64,000 nucleotides of DNA. Origin: Harmothoe impar. Its lineage: Eukaryota > Annelida > Polychaeta > Phyllodocida > Polynoidae. The position numbers and the translations under genes are program-made. Under the pieces are notes generated by a model, which searched no databases, was not told where the DNA came from, and saw only the letters and a program-made list of their open reading frames with translations. The stretch lies in the NCBI GenBank assembly GCA_947462335.1, contig OX381709.1, positions 71,478,609 through 71,542,608 on the forward strand, given 5' to 3'. Positions within the stretch are counted from its first letter, which is position 1, and each line of letters begins with the position of its first letter. Positions 12,587 through 22,649 of the stretch are shown here, piece after piece.

Positions 12587-12785
12587 GCGTACTGATGTGG
12601 GGTGTAAAAACGGCCCTCCAAACGCCAGTGCTTTATGCCAGGGGGCCCCCAGAACGTACTTATGTGGGGTGTAAAAATGGCCCTCCAAACGCAAGTGCTT
12701 TATGCCAGGGGGCCCCCAGAACGTACTAATGTGGGGTGTAAAAAGGGCCCTCTAAAAGCCAGGTATTTGGATGGATGATGACCCC
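12587..12785. repeat. 67-bp tandem repeat, about three copies
   Basis: Copies start at 12587, 12654 and 12721 (GCGTACTGATGTGGGG and variants), a period of 67 bp. Each contains TGCCAGGGGGCCCCCAGA, with the palindrome GGGGGCCCCC. The third copy is diverged. Confidence 0.85.
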
Positions 12786-13250
12786 AAACGCCAGAGGTTT
12801 TCACATATTTCAAGAATTTCAATGCAATATATAAGGGCTAGATTACACTAGACTGTTACTACTTCTTTTATCATTTAAATGTATGATAAAAGGTTCTATG
12901 ACTACTGTCTTCATATACTTCATAACTTAATGCTTTATTAGTAGTAATTAACCTTGAAAATCTATAATATCCTAATTTTGCAATATTTGAAACAACATGG
13001 TAAATATAGTAGTAAATCTTGAGATGATATAATAGCTCAATTGTAATTATTTTGAGTTGTCAGTATGGTTAAATACTTCTAGTTGAGCATCATCTCAAGA
13101 TTTCATCAGTTATACCATATTATAGCATGGATTTCATGCTAATTAGCATCTTTTCCCAATACACATTAGCAGGACTTGGCACTTCTGCCTGTGACATGCA
13201 TAGGATAGCATTAAAACGTTTTGATACGTTTTTTATACTTCAAATTGGAA
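12786..13250. other. AT-rich spacer, no gene seen
   Basis: There is no open frame with coding character and no clear repeat. An AAAACGTTTTGATACGTTTT motif near its end foreshadows the 65-bp repeat that follows. Confidence 0.5.
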
Positions 13251-13465
13251 TTAAAACGTTTTAGAACGTTATGGCAGTGGGGTATAGTACAAGAATTGTA
13301 TGCTACAACTTTGAAGTAAAACGTTTTAGAACGTTACGGCAGAGGGGTATAGTACAAGGATCATATGCTACAACTTTAAAGTAAAACGTTTTAGAAGGTT
13401 ATGGCAGAAGGGTATAGTAAAAGGATCATATGCTACAACTTTATAGTAAAACGTTTTAGAAGGTC
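13251..13465. repeat. 65-bp tandem repeat with AAAACGTTTT palindrome, about 3.3 copies
   Basis: Each copy starts with TAAAACGTTTTAGAACGTTA, followed by GGGTATAGTACAAGG and ATGCTACAACTTT. AAAACGTTTT is a perfect palindrome. The last copy is cut short at about 13465. Confidence 0.85.
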
Positions 13466-13479
13466 ATCCTTAGCACAAG

Positions 13480-14100
13480 CTAGTAACATGTGACGTTATC
13501 TAATTATCTGGAAGTCATTTAGTATCATATGGCATTATCTAATACCATTTGATTTTATCTTGTACCATGTGACATCAACTAGTACCATGAAACATTTTCT
13601 AGCACCATGTGACATTATTTAGTACCACGTGACGTTATCTAGCACCACGTGATGTTATCTGACACCATGTAACGTTAACTAGTACCATGTGACGTAAACT
13701 AGTACCATGTGACGTTATCTGACACCATGTGACGTTATCTGACACCATATAACGTTTACTAGTACCATGTGACATCAACTAGTACCAAGTGACGTTTTCT
13801 AGCACCATGTGACATTATCTAGTACCATGTGATGTTATCTAGCACCATGTGACATTATCTAGTACCATGTGATGTTATCTAGCACCATGCTACATTATCT
13901 AGTACCATGTGACGTTATCTAGTACCATGTGACGTTATCTGACACCATGTGACGTTATCTGACACCATGTGACGTTAACTAGTACCATGTGACGTTAACT
14001 AGTACCATGTGACGTTATCAAGTACCATGTGATGTTATCTAGTACCATGTGACGCTATCTAGTACCATGTGACATTATCTAGTATTATCAGACGTTATTA
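13480..14100. repeat. 20-bp minisatellite, about 31 copies
   Basis: The consensus is AGTACCATGTGACGTTATCT. Main variants are GACACC for AGTACC, ATT or GTT before ATCT, and AACT for ATCT. Many copies contain TGACGT, a CRE/ATF-like core. There are no unique spacers, so it is not a CRISPR-like array. Confidence 0.9.
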
Positions 14101-14256
14101 TACAATTTCGTCATTCATCGTCCTTTTTCTTGGATATGCCTGTGCTGATATTCATGCATATCCCAGGTGGAAATCATGCTGATATTCTGGATATCAGAAC
14201 GATTTCATGGATATCAGAACGATTCTGGCGGAACTCTCGACAGCCATAAAATCCGA

Positions 14257-14329
14257 GGTTTCGTGGTGATTCGAACATGGGACCCCAAGACTTGAAGTCC
14301 GACGCTCTACGCACTATGCCGTGGAGGCC
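14257..14329 (-). ncRNA. tRNA-derived sequence (SINE head or tRNA pseudogene)
   Basis: Read on the minus strand, this 73-nt stretch has a Pol III A-box-like TAGTGCGTAGAGCG and a B-box GTTCGAATC at tRNA spacing. The anticodon loop region reads ACTTCAAGT. The acceptor stem does not pair, so it is not a functional tRNA. It may be the head of a SINE. Confidence 0.55.
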
Positions 14330-14552
14330 CTGGTAGAGGGAGGTGGTGAAACAAGGAGTCTATAGGCGGATTTTCAGCCCTGTAGGACCATTATTTACCG
14401 AGTGACAGAAGAAAAGACATCTTTGAAATTCAATTTTTTTTCATAATTTTCTTTTTTACTATAAAGGTAGAAGTTAGACTTTACTTACCTATTCGTTAAA
14501 ATAATTCTAGGGACTTTTTTTCACATACATATAGGCATTTTTTTAAATGGTA

Positions 14553-14610
14553 CGTTTCCAACCAGATTCGATCCGGGGGCCTCTGGTGTGTGAGGCGAAC
14601 AAGCTAGCGC
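14553..14610 (-). ncRNA. tRNA-Val-like 3' portion (SINE or pseudogene)
   Basis: The minus strand reads TTCGCCTCACAC in the anticodon region, which matches eukaryotic tRNA-Val(CAC). This is followed by CCCCCGGATCGAATCTGG (T arm with B-box) and a TGGAAACG-type 3' end. The 5' half is not tRNA-like. Confidence 0.5.
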
Positions 14611-16664
14611 CCATTCATTTCTGGCCATGGTACAGTGGTAGGGAAACGCTGGTTATATCTTAGGCTGGCAGCGATGCACCGCGCCCCAAGCTGGCCCCCT
14701 CACAAATTCTATGTTGGACTCGGTGTGTACATTAAGGCTAAGTAACAGCTAAGACACGTGTGACTGAGGAATAATAGTGTTCACCAGCTCAATCCCAACC
14801 AGGGCCAAAGCCTGTCAGCCTAATCCAAAGTAGGATCCACGAGAATCTAGAACTGGAAGCATCAATGCAGGATGCTGGTTGTTATGGTCCAGCTTGTATA
14901 CTGGGTTAGTTGACTGGTACTGACACCTAGGAATGAGAACCAGAACCAAGGGTGAAAGGGAAAAGCTTACCTGGTGCACCAAAGGGAATGTGGCATACAG
15001 GTAAGACGTAAATCACCACCCTGTAAAGGAACAGGATCCCTTATGGCAGCTAAAGATAACTGAAGAAAGGAAATGACGGTAACATGTCTTTTACTGAATC
15101 AGTATACAATATACATTTATATATGACTATGTATCATGAGATCAGTGCCTTTCCCATTCCTGTCCGACCTGCATTAATGTGCTCAAATCAACTGAATATT
15201 TACCATGCTTATAATTAGTCCTTATGACAAGAAGCGTATAGGGTATAATCCTTGCTCTCAATCCCACTAACCTGATAACTAAGTCACCAGGTCAATAATT
15301 CTAAGTGACACTTATTATTTGATTAATCAAATAATCCATCAAGAAATAATAAATACTCATGGAGATTATATTACTCTGCAAAACCTGATGAAGCTGAGGA
15401 CAGCTGAAACTCAATACAGAACTCACTCACCTGACAGTGACTCAAACATTGGTACTAAAATTGTTGTCACCTGACATTTATTTTAGAATTTACTGAAATT
15501 ATTCCAAATTTGGAACAGAGATTTCTTTTAAAGAAAACAACTAAAGAATTTCATTAGTGAAATAATTTAGTCACAATTTCTGAATTGTTCTCTGCAGTTA
15601 AACCCGAAACTTGGGACTAAAAATTGTTGTTTGACCTGAATAACAATATAAGCCAATGAGATTGAGCCAAACCATATCAAGGCTGAGGTCAGTTGCATTG
15701 TGGGCCTAGAGAGCGGCAAATGGACCTACCTGATTCAGTTCTGATTGAGTAGTAGCAGAGTGTCAACCCCTGGTCCAATTTACTTGTTACTATATTATAA
15801 TAAAAGGTTGAAAACATCAGTTTATCTCTGGTCAGAATGTGACTTTTTTACACATTTCATCAGTGCCTAACCTACATGTATTGCCGAGAGTCATATCTAA
15901 CGGATTTACAAAGAAAAAAAATCATGTCCTTGGTTTATCATTTATTCCTGGTCAAAGGGCTGGACAGGAACGGGATATGGCCGCACAGGAACGGACAGGA
16001 ACAGGAAAAAGGGGGCAGTTGGGCACCATATGAAGTTATAGAAATAGATAGGAGGGTACATATTTAGTGTAAGAGAGGGAATCTGCTCTATATAGTAGAA
16101 ATGATTAAATGCGTTCATATTTTAAAAATCAATCAATATGATGGATTGAACATGAATGGGATAGGCAAAGAAAAAATGCTGAATATGGAAAAAATGGTTT
16201 AACCATATAAAACAGAAATGAGGTGTATGGGAAGGAGAATGTTAACCTCACAATCCATTATATTTATAGTAGAAAAAGACATGTGAAAAAGGAAATACAG
16301 TCTGTTATATGTGTTTCAGGCCGGACAGGAACCACTTTGGTGAGATAAAAAATACTGAAAAAATATAAAATTGAAAAAACTAAAAGTGCAGTGCAATACT
16401 GCATGAGTAGCAGTATTATATGCATGAGAATTATGAGTTTGATTTGAGAATATTTTTGACAAGTCGGACAGGAACGGGAAATGCATCTATCTCATGATAC
16501 CTAGTCATATATAATTATATATGGGGATTTATGGGGTGGCGGCTGGTATTTCATTCTGGAGGTTTTGGAATATTAGTTATATTCATCAATTAGGTCTCTG
16601 CCTGCCCGATTCCAGTAGGTCTGGGGCAGGCTGCTGGGGCTGTAACTGAAATGTTCTATTCTAG
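14611..16664. other. Intergenic sequence without recognised gene
   Basis: Only short non-coding-looking open frames occur. A motif like GGACAGGAACGG recurs (near 15962, 15989, 16322 and 16464), which suggests decayed repeat sequence. Confidence 0.4.
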
Positions 16665-16739
16665 GACGTAGGTGGCGCGCCACAAACTGATGGTGGCAGT
16701 CATCCTGGGGCAGAGGTCAATGAACCGACCAATGGCAAT
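16665..16739 (+). CDS. Isolated candidate exon (75 nt, phase 0)
   Basis: A pyrimidine-rich tract and TTCTATTCTAG precede 75 nt that are open in one frame (25 codons, Gly/Pro/Asn-rich, beginning DVGGAPQTDGG). They are followed by the donor GTGAGT. No neighbouring exon of the same gene is seen, and the Gypsy element begins 280 bp downstream. It could be a stranded exon of an interrupted gene or chance. Confidence 0.3.
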
Positions 16740-17018
16740 GTGAGTCACCCTACAGTAAAGTGTACGAAGAAGCCGCACTAATTAAGAGGCACAAAATACT
16801 ATTGATGTGCATGTTGACGCACCATTTATCTCTCGTGGGTTGCGACCACAGAATGAGATCTCACATGTTGTACACTTACTCCCAGCCACCTGAGTGGTGC
16901 ATATGAAACATTACTGACACTGAAGATGAAGTTAAACTGGATCAATTGACTCAAATCTCAATCCCAATGGGATGTGACAGCAATGTATACATTTTATACC
17001 TTTCAGGCTTCAAGACAG

Positions 17019-17492
17019 TGTGGTGGTTCGTGGTTATTCTAGATTAAGGAACAACGATCACGGCAGTTTCCAGGTGCGAGAATATCAGTCTTTATTCATA
17101 AAAACAACTCCAGTTCCTTCACTAGGGAACGATCAGTGTAGAATCAATACACACAGGTAAATCAGGTTTCTCTATAGATAGAGGAAACGGTCAGTATAGT
17201 CTTAGTATACAACTCTGTCCGCACGGTTGGACATGTGAAGTCTATCGTCAGTCGGGCCTGCACTGACTGCCTTCCAGGTAAACACACGGGTCTTATATAA
17301 CACCGGCTATTAGGTCACGTGGCCAGGTGGGTGGGTCGGCAGCCCACCTGAGAGCGGCACACGGTTACCTGGAGAGGACCTGCGCCCTCTCCCGGGAACT
17401 GTGTGCACTAGCTCCAGGTAGAGAAGCCGAGTAAACAGACGTTACCCGGAAATACCGTGTATGAGATTAATATGTAATATCATGCCCCTACA
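17019..17492 (-). repeat. 3' LTR
   Basis: 474 bp. On the minus strand it holds a TATA box (TTATATAA at 17293-17300) and an AATAAA signal (17091-17096) in the order expected for U3-R. It differs from the other two copies by CTATTAGG instead of CTCTTAGG and AAAAACAACT instead of AAAATCAACT. Confidence 0.95.
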
Positions 17493-17503
17493 CTACCCCC
17501 CCT
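17493..17503 (-). other. Polypurine tract (PPT)
   Basis: AGGGGGGGTAG on the minus strand directly precedes the 3' LTR. This is the usual plus-strand primer position. Confidence 0.8.
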
Positions 17504-18884
17504 AGACAAAACTAGGTGGTAACGAATATATACGTTTTTTCTAACATATAGAAAACACTTTAGACAAACGTCTTACAGTTATTGTCTATACAGTAACTAG
17601 GGGCGTAACATATTATCACGACAAACTACACAAGCGAGATCATTGAACTCAATATAAATATGCCATTACACTGTACCAGCAACCATAATACATTTTCATA
17701 CACACAATCGAACGGCTTGACACATTTTGATATGACTTCCTTATGAAGTTTTACTTGGTTATTAAAAAAATGCGCATGGGATGTGTTTATATTTAAGTGT
17801 AACGGAAAAGTTAATAAAAACCAGTCCTGATAAGGACTCACAACCGCCAGAGTCTTACATTGATATGTGTTTTTAATGAATACATTCACACAATGGATAA
17901 TAGTAACCACAGCCTTTGTTTGAGCTGGGTAATCCGATTATATAACCGGAGACCTTAATACCTCTCGCAACACATAACAGAGTCGACACACGACAATACA
18001 CAATGGTATATGTAACATTTACACGTAGTCTTAACGACTTCACACACAGACTTTTACTGGTAGCCACATCTCCTAGCTTATCAGATCATACAATCTTCAT
18101 ATATAGCATAATATTAAACCCGTTTCATATGGTAAATATGAGAACACCATAGTGGAACACCTGGGGTGATATGTATCACAATACTATAACATATTATATA
18201 TATTAAATATGTTTTAATGAGTAACCTGGCAGTGTACCCGGAAACCCTCACAAAAATATAGCTTACTGGTGATCTAGTTGTGGGCAAGGTGCTCTCCGCT
18301 TCTAATAGACGAATGAGTAAGGTGCTCTCCTCTTCTTATAGATGAATAAGTCAGGTGCTCTCCTCTTCTTAATACTGTTTCTTGGATAAATATCACCCGT
18401 AGGTAAGTTCATATGTACACAGCTCGATAAGTAACCCGTCCTGGTTCCAGGAATGTTCATTATATAGGTAAGTATAATCCGGCTGGAAACCACGAGCATA
18501 GTCTGTCTGGCGAGTAATCCATGGACGGGAACAGTTTATAACACAGCATACTAATATCAGGACAACATCATGGTAACGTATCCCAAAGGTTAGTTCAGGG
18601 ATGTTGGGTTTATAGCTTCCTGGTGGAGTCCTGGTTCTCCATCAGGTTAGCTTGAGTTGAGAGTTGAGTAGTTAGGTAAGTCCAGAGCTTCCACGGAGGG
18701 GTCCCCCGTGATGTTCCAAAATGCATCTAAAAAGATGCCCCTCATTCCCTCGGGAAGGGGAACCAGTCATAAAAAAAAATTATGACATCTGATTAACTGA
18801 AAGAACAATTCATCGACCGGGAAATTATATTAATCCCTTCCTCTAAAAATAATAGAAATAGACTCTGAACCTTCTTTTAGGTTT
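17504..18884 (-). other. 3' untranslated region of the retroelement
   Basis: About 1.4 kb without convincing ORF between the accessory gene stop and the PPT. It contains a short repeat (GTGCTCTCCTCTTCTTA-like, three copies near 18290-18375). Confidence 0.6.
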
Positions 18885-20760
18885 TTACCCCAATGGTTCA
18901 TCCCTTGCCCTTATTAAGGCAAGTGCGTGTTCAGACGTGCCATCCCATGTGTCGATAGTCACGCCAAACACCCCGTAAAACTTTACGTTCATTTCCTGTA
19001 GCCGTTTAGCTAACTTCTCGTTCTCCTGGCGAACGAAATCTGCTGCGGCCTCGGCATTCCGTTGGCCCGCAGCAGCTTCCCTTGACTTTTTAGCCAAGTG
19101 TTCAGCATTGCCAGCGGTTATCAATGCTTTCTCCTCCCGATGGGCAATCTTTAGACCGTGCGTGAACAGGCCTAACATTCTGGTAGAATACTCCACCGCC
19201 AGCTGTCGTTGGGACTCCTGAAACTCAGTTACGATTTTCTGTCCCACCTCACAGCTCGCCTTCTCCTCCCGGGAGAAGTAGTTCACTATCGGAACGTATT
19301 TAAGTTTAACACCTCCGATAGTTTCCACGCGGGAAGTACCCGCGACTGGCTGAATGACAACCGGTTCCTGAGCTGTAGGAACCATGGGTTTGACATCCAC
19401 TTGCGGCGCTTTGGAAGTCGCCGCTGCAGGCTTCGGGATGGTGATACCCCGAGGAGCTACCACTGAGATCAAAGATTTGGCCTCAGTATTGACGGTCAGA
19501 TTCTCCATCCCCCGGGTTGGGGTGGAAGGAGACCGGACATCCCTGGATGGGGGTTTTGTGGTTGCCCCCAAATGGTACGTCAAAGGCAGTGAAGACTTTG
19601 ATCTCGTGGCCTGGCTGTGTTTAGGCCGGGCACCGCCGTGGTCAGATTGACTGTTGGCGCTGTCTGAACTGCTCAGACGTCGTGTACGATATTCCGTACT
19701 GCTGGAGGCCGCTGTATGTCCACCGGAGTCACGTTTCCGATCCTTCCGGTCTACATACAGTGGGTCTGGATACTCGCGATAATAATCACGACCTTCCGGG
19801 GCCTGATAATTCCCATAGTAGGAATTATCTAGTTCTTCCAATGTAGAACCAGCGTGTCTCCTTTTCGGTCCGGGAGAGACCGCAGGAGATCTGGAGCGGT
19901 CTCGGCCAGACCGGCTCTTCCCTCGGGTACCACCCCGAGCTTCCGGCTGTCGGAAACTACCGCCGCCTCTCCAAGAAGTACGGCTGGTGCATAGCACTGT
20001 GTACTCCTCGTCGTTCATGGCGAACTTGTTACGTCCGTCCACTCTAGCTATCCGAGCCTTAAACTTCCCATCTGTGACTTCACAGAAGTAGGGAGTTGCC
20101 GGCCGGATCTTAGCCTTTTGTTCCTCTGTCAGTGATTTGTACTGATCACAGACAGCATCATGTAGCGCATTCACACGATTGCGGGCTACACTGATTCCCA
20201 TGTTATGGCAATCCTTCATGTGGCGCATAAGCTCACCTCTACGGGGTTCAAGACACCCGTTACACAATTGTGATTCTCTACCTACTGTGATATCACAATG
20301 GTACACCACACAGTGGTGCATATGATTCTCACAGAGGTGTCTCAAGAACCGCGGCTTCGTTACGAAGATGGTTCTCTCAGTGCCTATAGTGTTTACACAG
20401 AGTGCAAACGGGCACCAGTTCCTTTCCCGCTGATTATACCAGCGGGTACTTGTAAAAAGGAGCTTTTCTTTCTGCTCCCTACTATAGTAGGTTTCCGGCA
20501 AGATCAGTAGTTGATCAAGCCACTGCTGGTAGAAAGCAGACGGAGGACGGTCCCGGGGTGTATTCCGGATCCAATCCTCATCGTCGCTCTGACCTTTGCA
20601 ATTGGTCGAGGGCGGACATCCAAAGTTGGTCGGACCAATTGGACATTGTTCCCAGGAGTTGGGAATAAACACGCGGAACTTATTGTTCGCGTTCTGCCAG
20701 ATTCTCCGCATCACGTCATTTGGCGGGATGGGATCTTCTGGGTCGTTTTTCGGGTTCATC
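18885..20760 (-). CDS. Accessory ORF 3c: Cys/His-cluster, SR-rich and coiled-coil protein
   Basis: The open frame extends to 20972, but the protein-like part starts near 20760 (MNPKNDPEDP). Visible parts in order: a Trp/Pro-rich segment; two Cys/His clusters, one around CPFALC...HLCENHMHH and one of C-x2-C-x10-H-x4-H type (CNGCLEPRRGELMRHMKDCH), which resemble zinc-binding fingers; a basic Arg/Ser stretch (GRDRSRSPAVSPGPKRR), a likely nuclear signal; a low-complexity Ser/Thr/Pro linker; and a C-terminal coiled coil (EEKALITAG...QENEKLAKRLQE). No signal peptide or transmembrane segment is seen. A nucleic-acid-binding accessory protein is an inference. Confidence 0.6.
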
Positions 20761-21200
20761 AGCATTAGCCGGAACCTCCCCCTCTTCCTCGTCCGAGTGG
20801 GCCGGACTGCGGAGAGGGCTGATATGCGCTGGATTACTAACCAACGCAGCGGCAACCGCGGCAGCTGCCCCAGCTGCGGCGGTTTCATCTGCCACAAGGG
20901 CCGGCACGGGAGCTGTAACGCCCGTGGGAGGTGCGGTAGGAATATTGGCTTCGTTGGTATCCATAGCCTCATCCGTGTTGTCTACAGCCCGGGTAACGAC
21001 GGCCTGTCCCCCGGAAGGTAATTCCGGTGTTCCTTCTGCTAGTACAGAATCGGGCAAGTTAGCGAGTCTTGCCTTCTCGTTCCGGCGAGACTGTCGCCCT
21101 CTCTCCTGGACAAACTCGTCTGACTGATTACTATCAGCCGAGCTTGACCGGTTCGAGGCTCCCCTCTCGCCTTTACCGCCGCGCCCCCTAGGTGTGGCTT
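20716..21200 (-). CDS. Accessory ORF 3b, middle segment in shifted frame
   Basis: In the frame -1 relative to ORF 3a the sequence is open upstream of the stop of 3a and down to 20716. It looks like protein: Arg/Gly-rich, then Ser/Asp/Gln-rich, then Ala/Pro-rich and acidic (HSDEEEGEVPANADEPEK). The large ORF continues in the original frame below 20760. The three segments therefore look like one protein of about 1000 residues, broken by two compensating shifts or read by frameshifting. I cannot tell which from one copy. Confidence 0.5.
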
Positions 21201-21974
21201 TCAGCGCAGAGTATATGAAACTACTTGCTGGGCGGTGGCAGCAGCAATTTCGTACTCCTTCCGGGTTTTCGGCTCACGGAGCTTACCGATACGGGCCCGG
21301 TACCTGTTGACACTAGTCAACAACATCCCGGCAGCTCCACAATTTGGATCCAGGGATAGAATCGGGAGTGCCGGCATTAGCCGCTGCATATCTGCTATAT
21401 GCAGATCGAATACAGCTCTTCGTAAGCAGTAGCATACGAGTAATCCTTTTTGAAGTGCCTCCCAGTACACAAACCAGTCCGGGGGCAACTCATCCTGCTC
21501 TTCCACCAACAGGAAGAGCAGTATCGCCTGCCTTATGAGCGGGTCAATCCGGCGGGGAGCTCCCTCCGCCGTCAGACGTAACACGTCCTCGTGCAGGTCC
21601 ACTTCACGTCCATCGTAGTTGGACATGAACCCTGCTAGCTGGGGCGCGGCCGGGCGGGGTTTTTCAACATCCACCGGCGGCTCTCCATGGTACACAGTAC
21701 CTGCTCTTTGATACTCAGCTTCGCTGGTATCCGCTTGCCTGTCAGCTGGACTGATGGCCTCTATATCTAAGCCTTCCAAGTAAGTGGCGGCTACGTTCGC
21801 TGGACGCAACGATGACTGAGGGTCAAGGTCCACGTCCATGATCTCCCCTTGGCCCAGGAAATCCATAGATTCCTGGTCCTCGAGGTCGGGTTGAGTATCA
21901 ACCAAGTTCCCTCCGCTAGCGGAGTCACCCTCCTGAGGAGGGTCCACCGGTTGGTGGTCTGTCGCTGAGGACAT
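21201..21974 (-). CDS. Accessory ORF 3a in env position (257 residues)
   Basis: I do not recognise this protein. It starts at ATG 21974 with an acidic, disordered N-terminus (Asp/Glu/Gln-rich to about residue 120). A compact, Leu-rich helical part follows, with PPDWFVYWEALQKGLLVCYC and a Tyr/Arg-rich end. No signal peptide or membrane segment is seen, so it is not an envelope glycoprotein. Its reading frame is the same as that of the large ORF at 18885-20972, but a stop at 21201 and an intervening stretch open in another frame separate them. A TATA box lies 32 bp upstream of the ATG. Confidence 0.65.
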   Translation of the reverse strand: MSSATDHQPVDPPQEGDSASGGNLVDTQPDLEDQESMDFLGQGEIMDVDLDPQSSLRPANVAATYLEGLDIEAISPADRQADTSEAEYQRAGTVYHGEPPVDVEKPRPAAPQLAGFMSNYDGREVDLHEDVLRLTAEGAPRRIDPLIRQAILLFLLVEEQDELPPDWFVYWEALQKGLLVCYCLRRAVFDLHIADMQRLMPALPILSLDPNCGAAGMLLTSVNRYRARIGKLREPKTRKEYEIAAATAQQVVSYTLR

Positions 21975-22005
21975 ACTTCACACTCAAGAAAAGTGTTCCG
22001 ATGGA

Positions 22006-22145
22006 TATTTATAGGGGATCCACCTCCCCTTCAGTATATGTGTCGTGTCCGAGCCCTCGCGTCTGCTCTGGACCTCCTCTCAACCCCAACTGGCGATTCC
22101 CGCCGAGCAGCGCGCCTTATATAAGGTACGCCACCGCGCATGCGC
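22006..22145 (-). promoter_or_regulatory. Possible internal promoter for the accessory ORFs
   Basis: On the minus strand, upstream of ATG 21974, lie the palindromic NRF1-like GCGCATGCGC (22136-22145), the palindrome CCTTATATAAGG (22115-22126) and CTATAAATA (22006-22014). Upstream of them is GGTCACGGGACGTG. The LTR promoter also has GTGACC roughly 20 bp upstream of TATATAA. Start sites about 30 bp downstream of either TATA would lie just before the ATG. Confidence 0.5.
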
Positions 22146-22649
22146 AACCCCGCACGTCCCGTGACCTAGTTCCTTGGAACCAGGTCACCCACGCGTCTAA
22201 TTGTAAACAGGCACCCTCATTCCACGTGTTAATCCTTACGCTCTGTCAACTCGTCGAGAGTATCAATGAAATATATATGAATGGCATAATAAAGCACATT
22301 CACCGGATTATCCGTCCATCACCCATGGGATCCTTGACAGGGGGACTATCACGATCATTCCGACCGTACTTACTTCCACACATAACTGATTACAACATGA
22401 AAAATACTTAACAAGATTACAGGACACCACACTCGTTGTGTACCGGCTTAGGTTATACCGTCCCTAGCTAGAAACCGGGGACTGCGTCTTATGTTTTTAG
22501 GCATAACATTAGACCTGGTTCGAGGACACGCCTTTTCAAGAGTGGATTTAGCCTTAAACACACTCTTCCGGGTCCTTATCCCTTCAGCCAGCGAGACTTT
22601 ATTGTCCGCCTTTTCCCTGATCTTTTTGGGGTGGCGGGTTTATGCACCA
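22146..22649 (-). other. Spacer between integrase and the accessory ORFs
   Basis: No coding frame of significance. It is about 0.5 kb of non-coding sequence upstream of the putative internal promoter. Confidence 0.5.

Noticed and set aside
13480..14100. CRISPR-like array
   Set aside because: The 20-bp units are contiguous with no unique spacers, and the genome is eukaryotic.
14257..14610. Functional tRNA genes
   Set aside because: Acceptor stems do not pair and the 5' halves are incomplete, so they are tRNA-derived repeats or pseudogenes.
20716..21127. + strand Ala-rich frame opposite the accessory gene
   Set aside because: It is antisense to the Ala/Pro-rich segment, which has the more protein-like composition on the minus strand.
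18885..21974. Retroviral-type envelope gene
   Set aside because: There is no signal peptide, furin-like site with fusion peptide, or transmembrane segment. Composition suggests a soluble nucleic-acid-binding protein.
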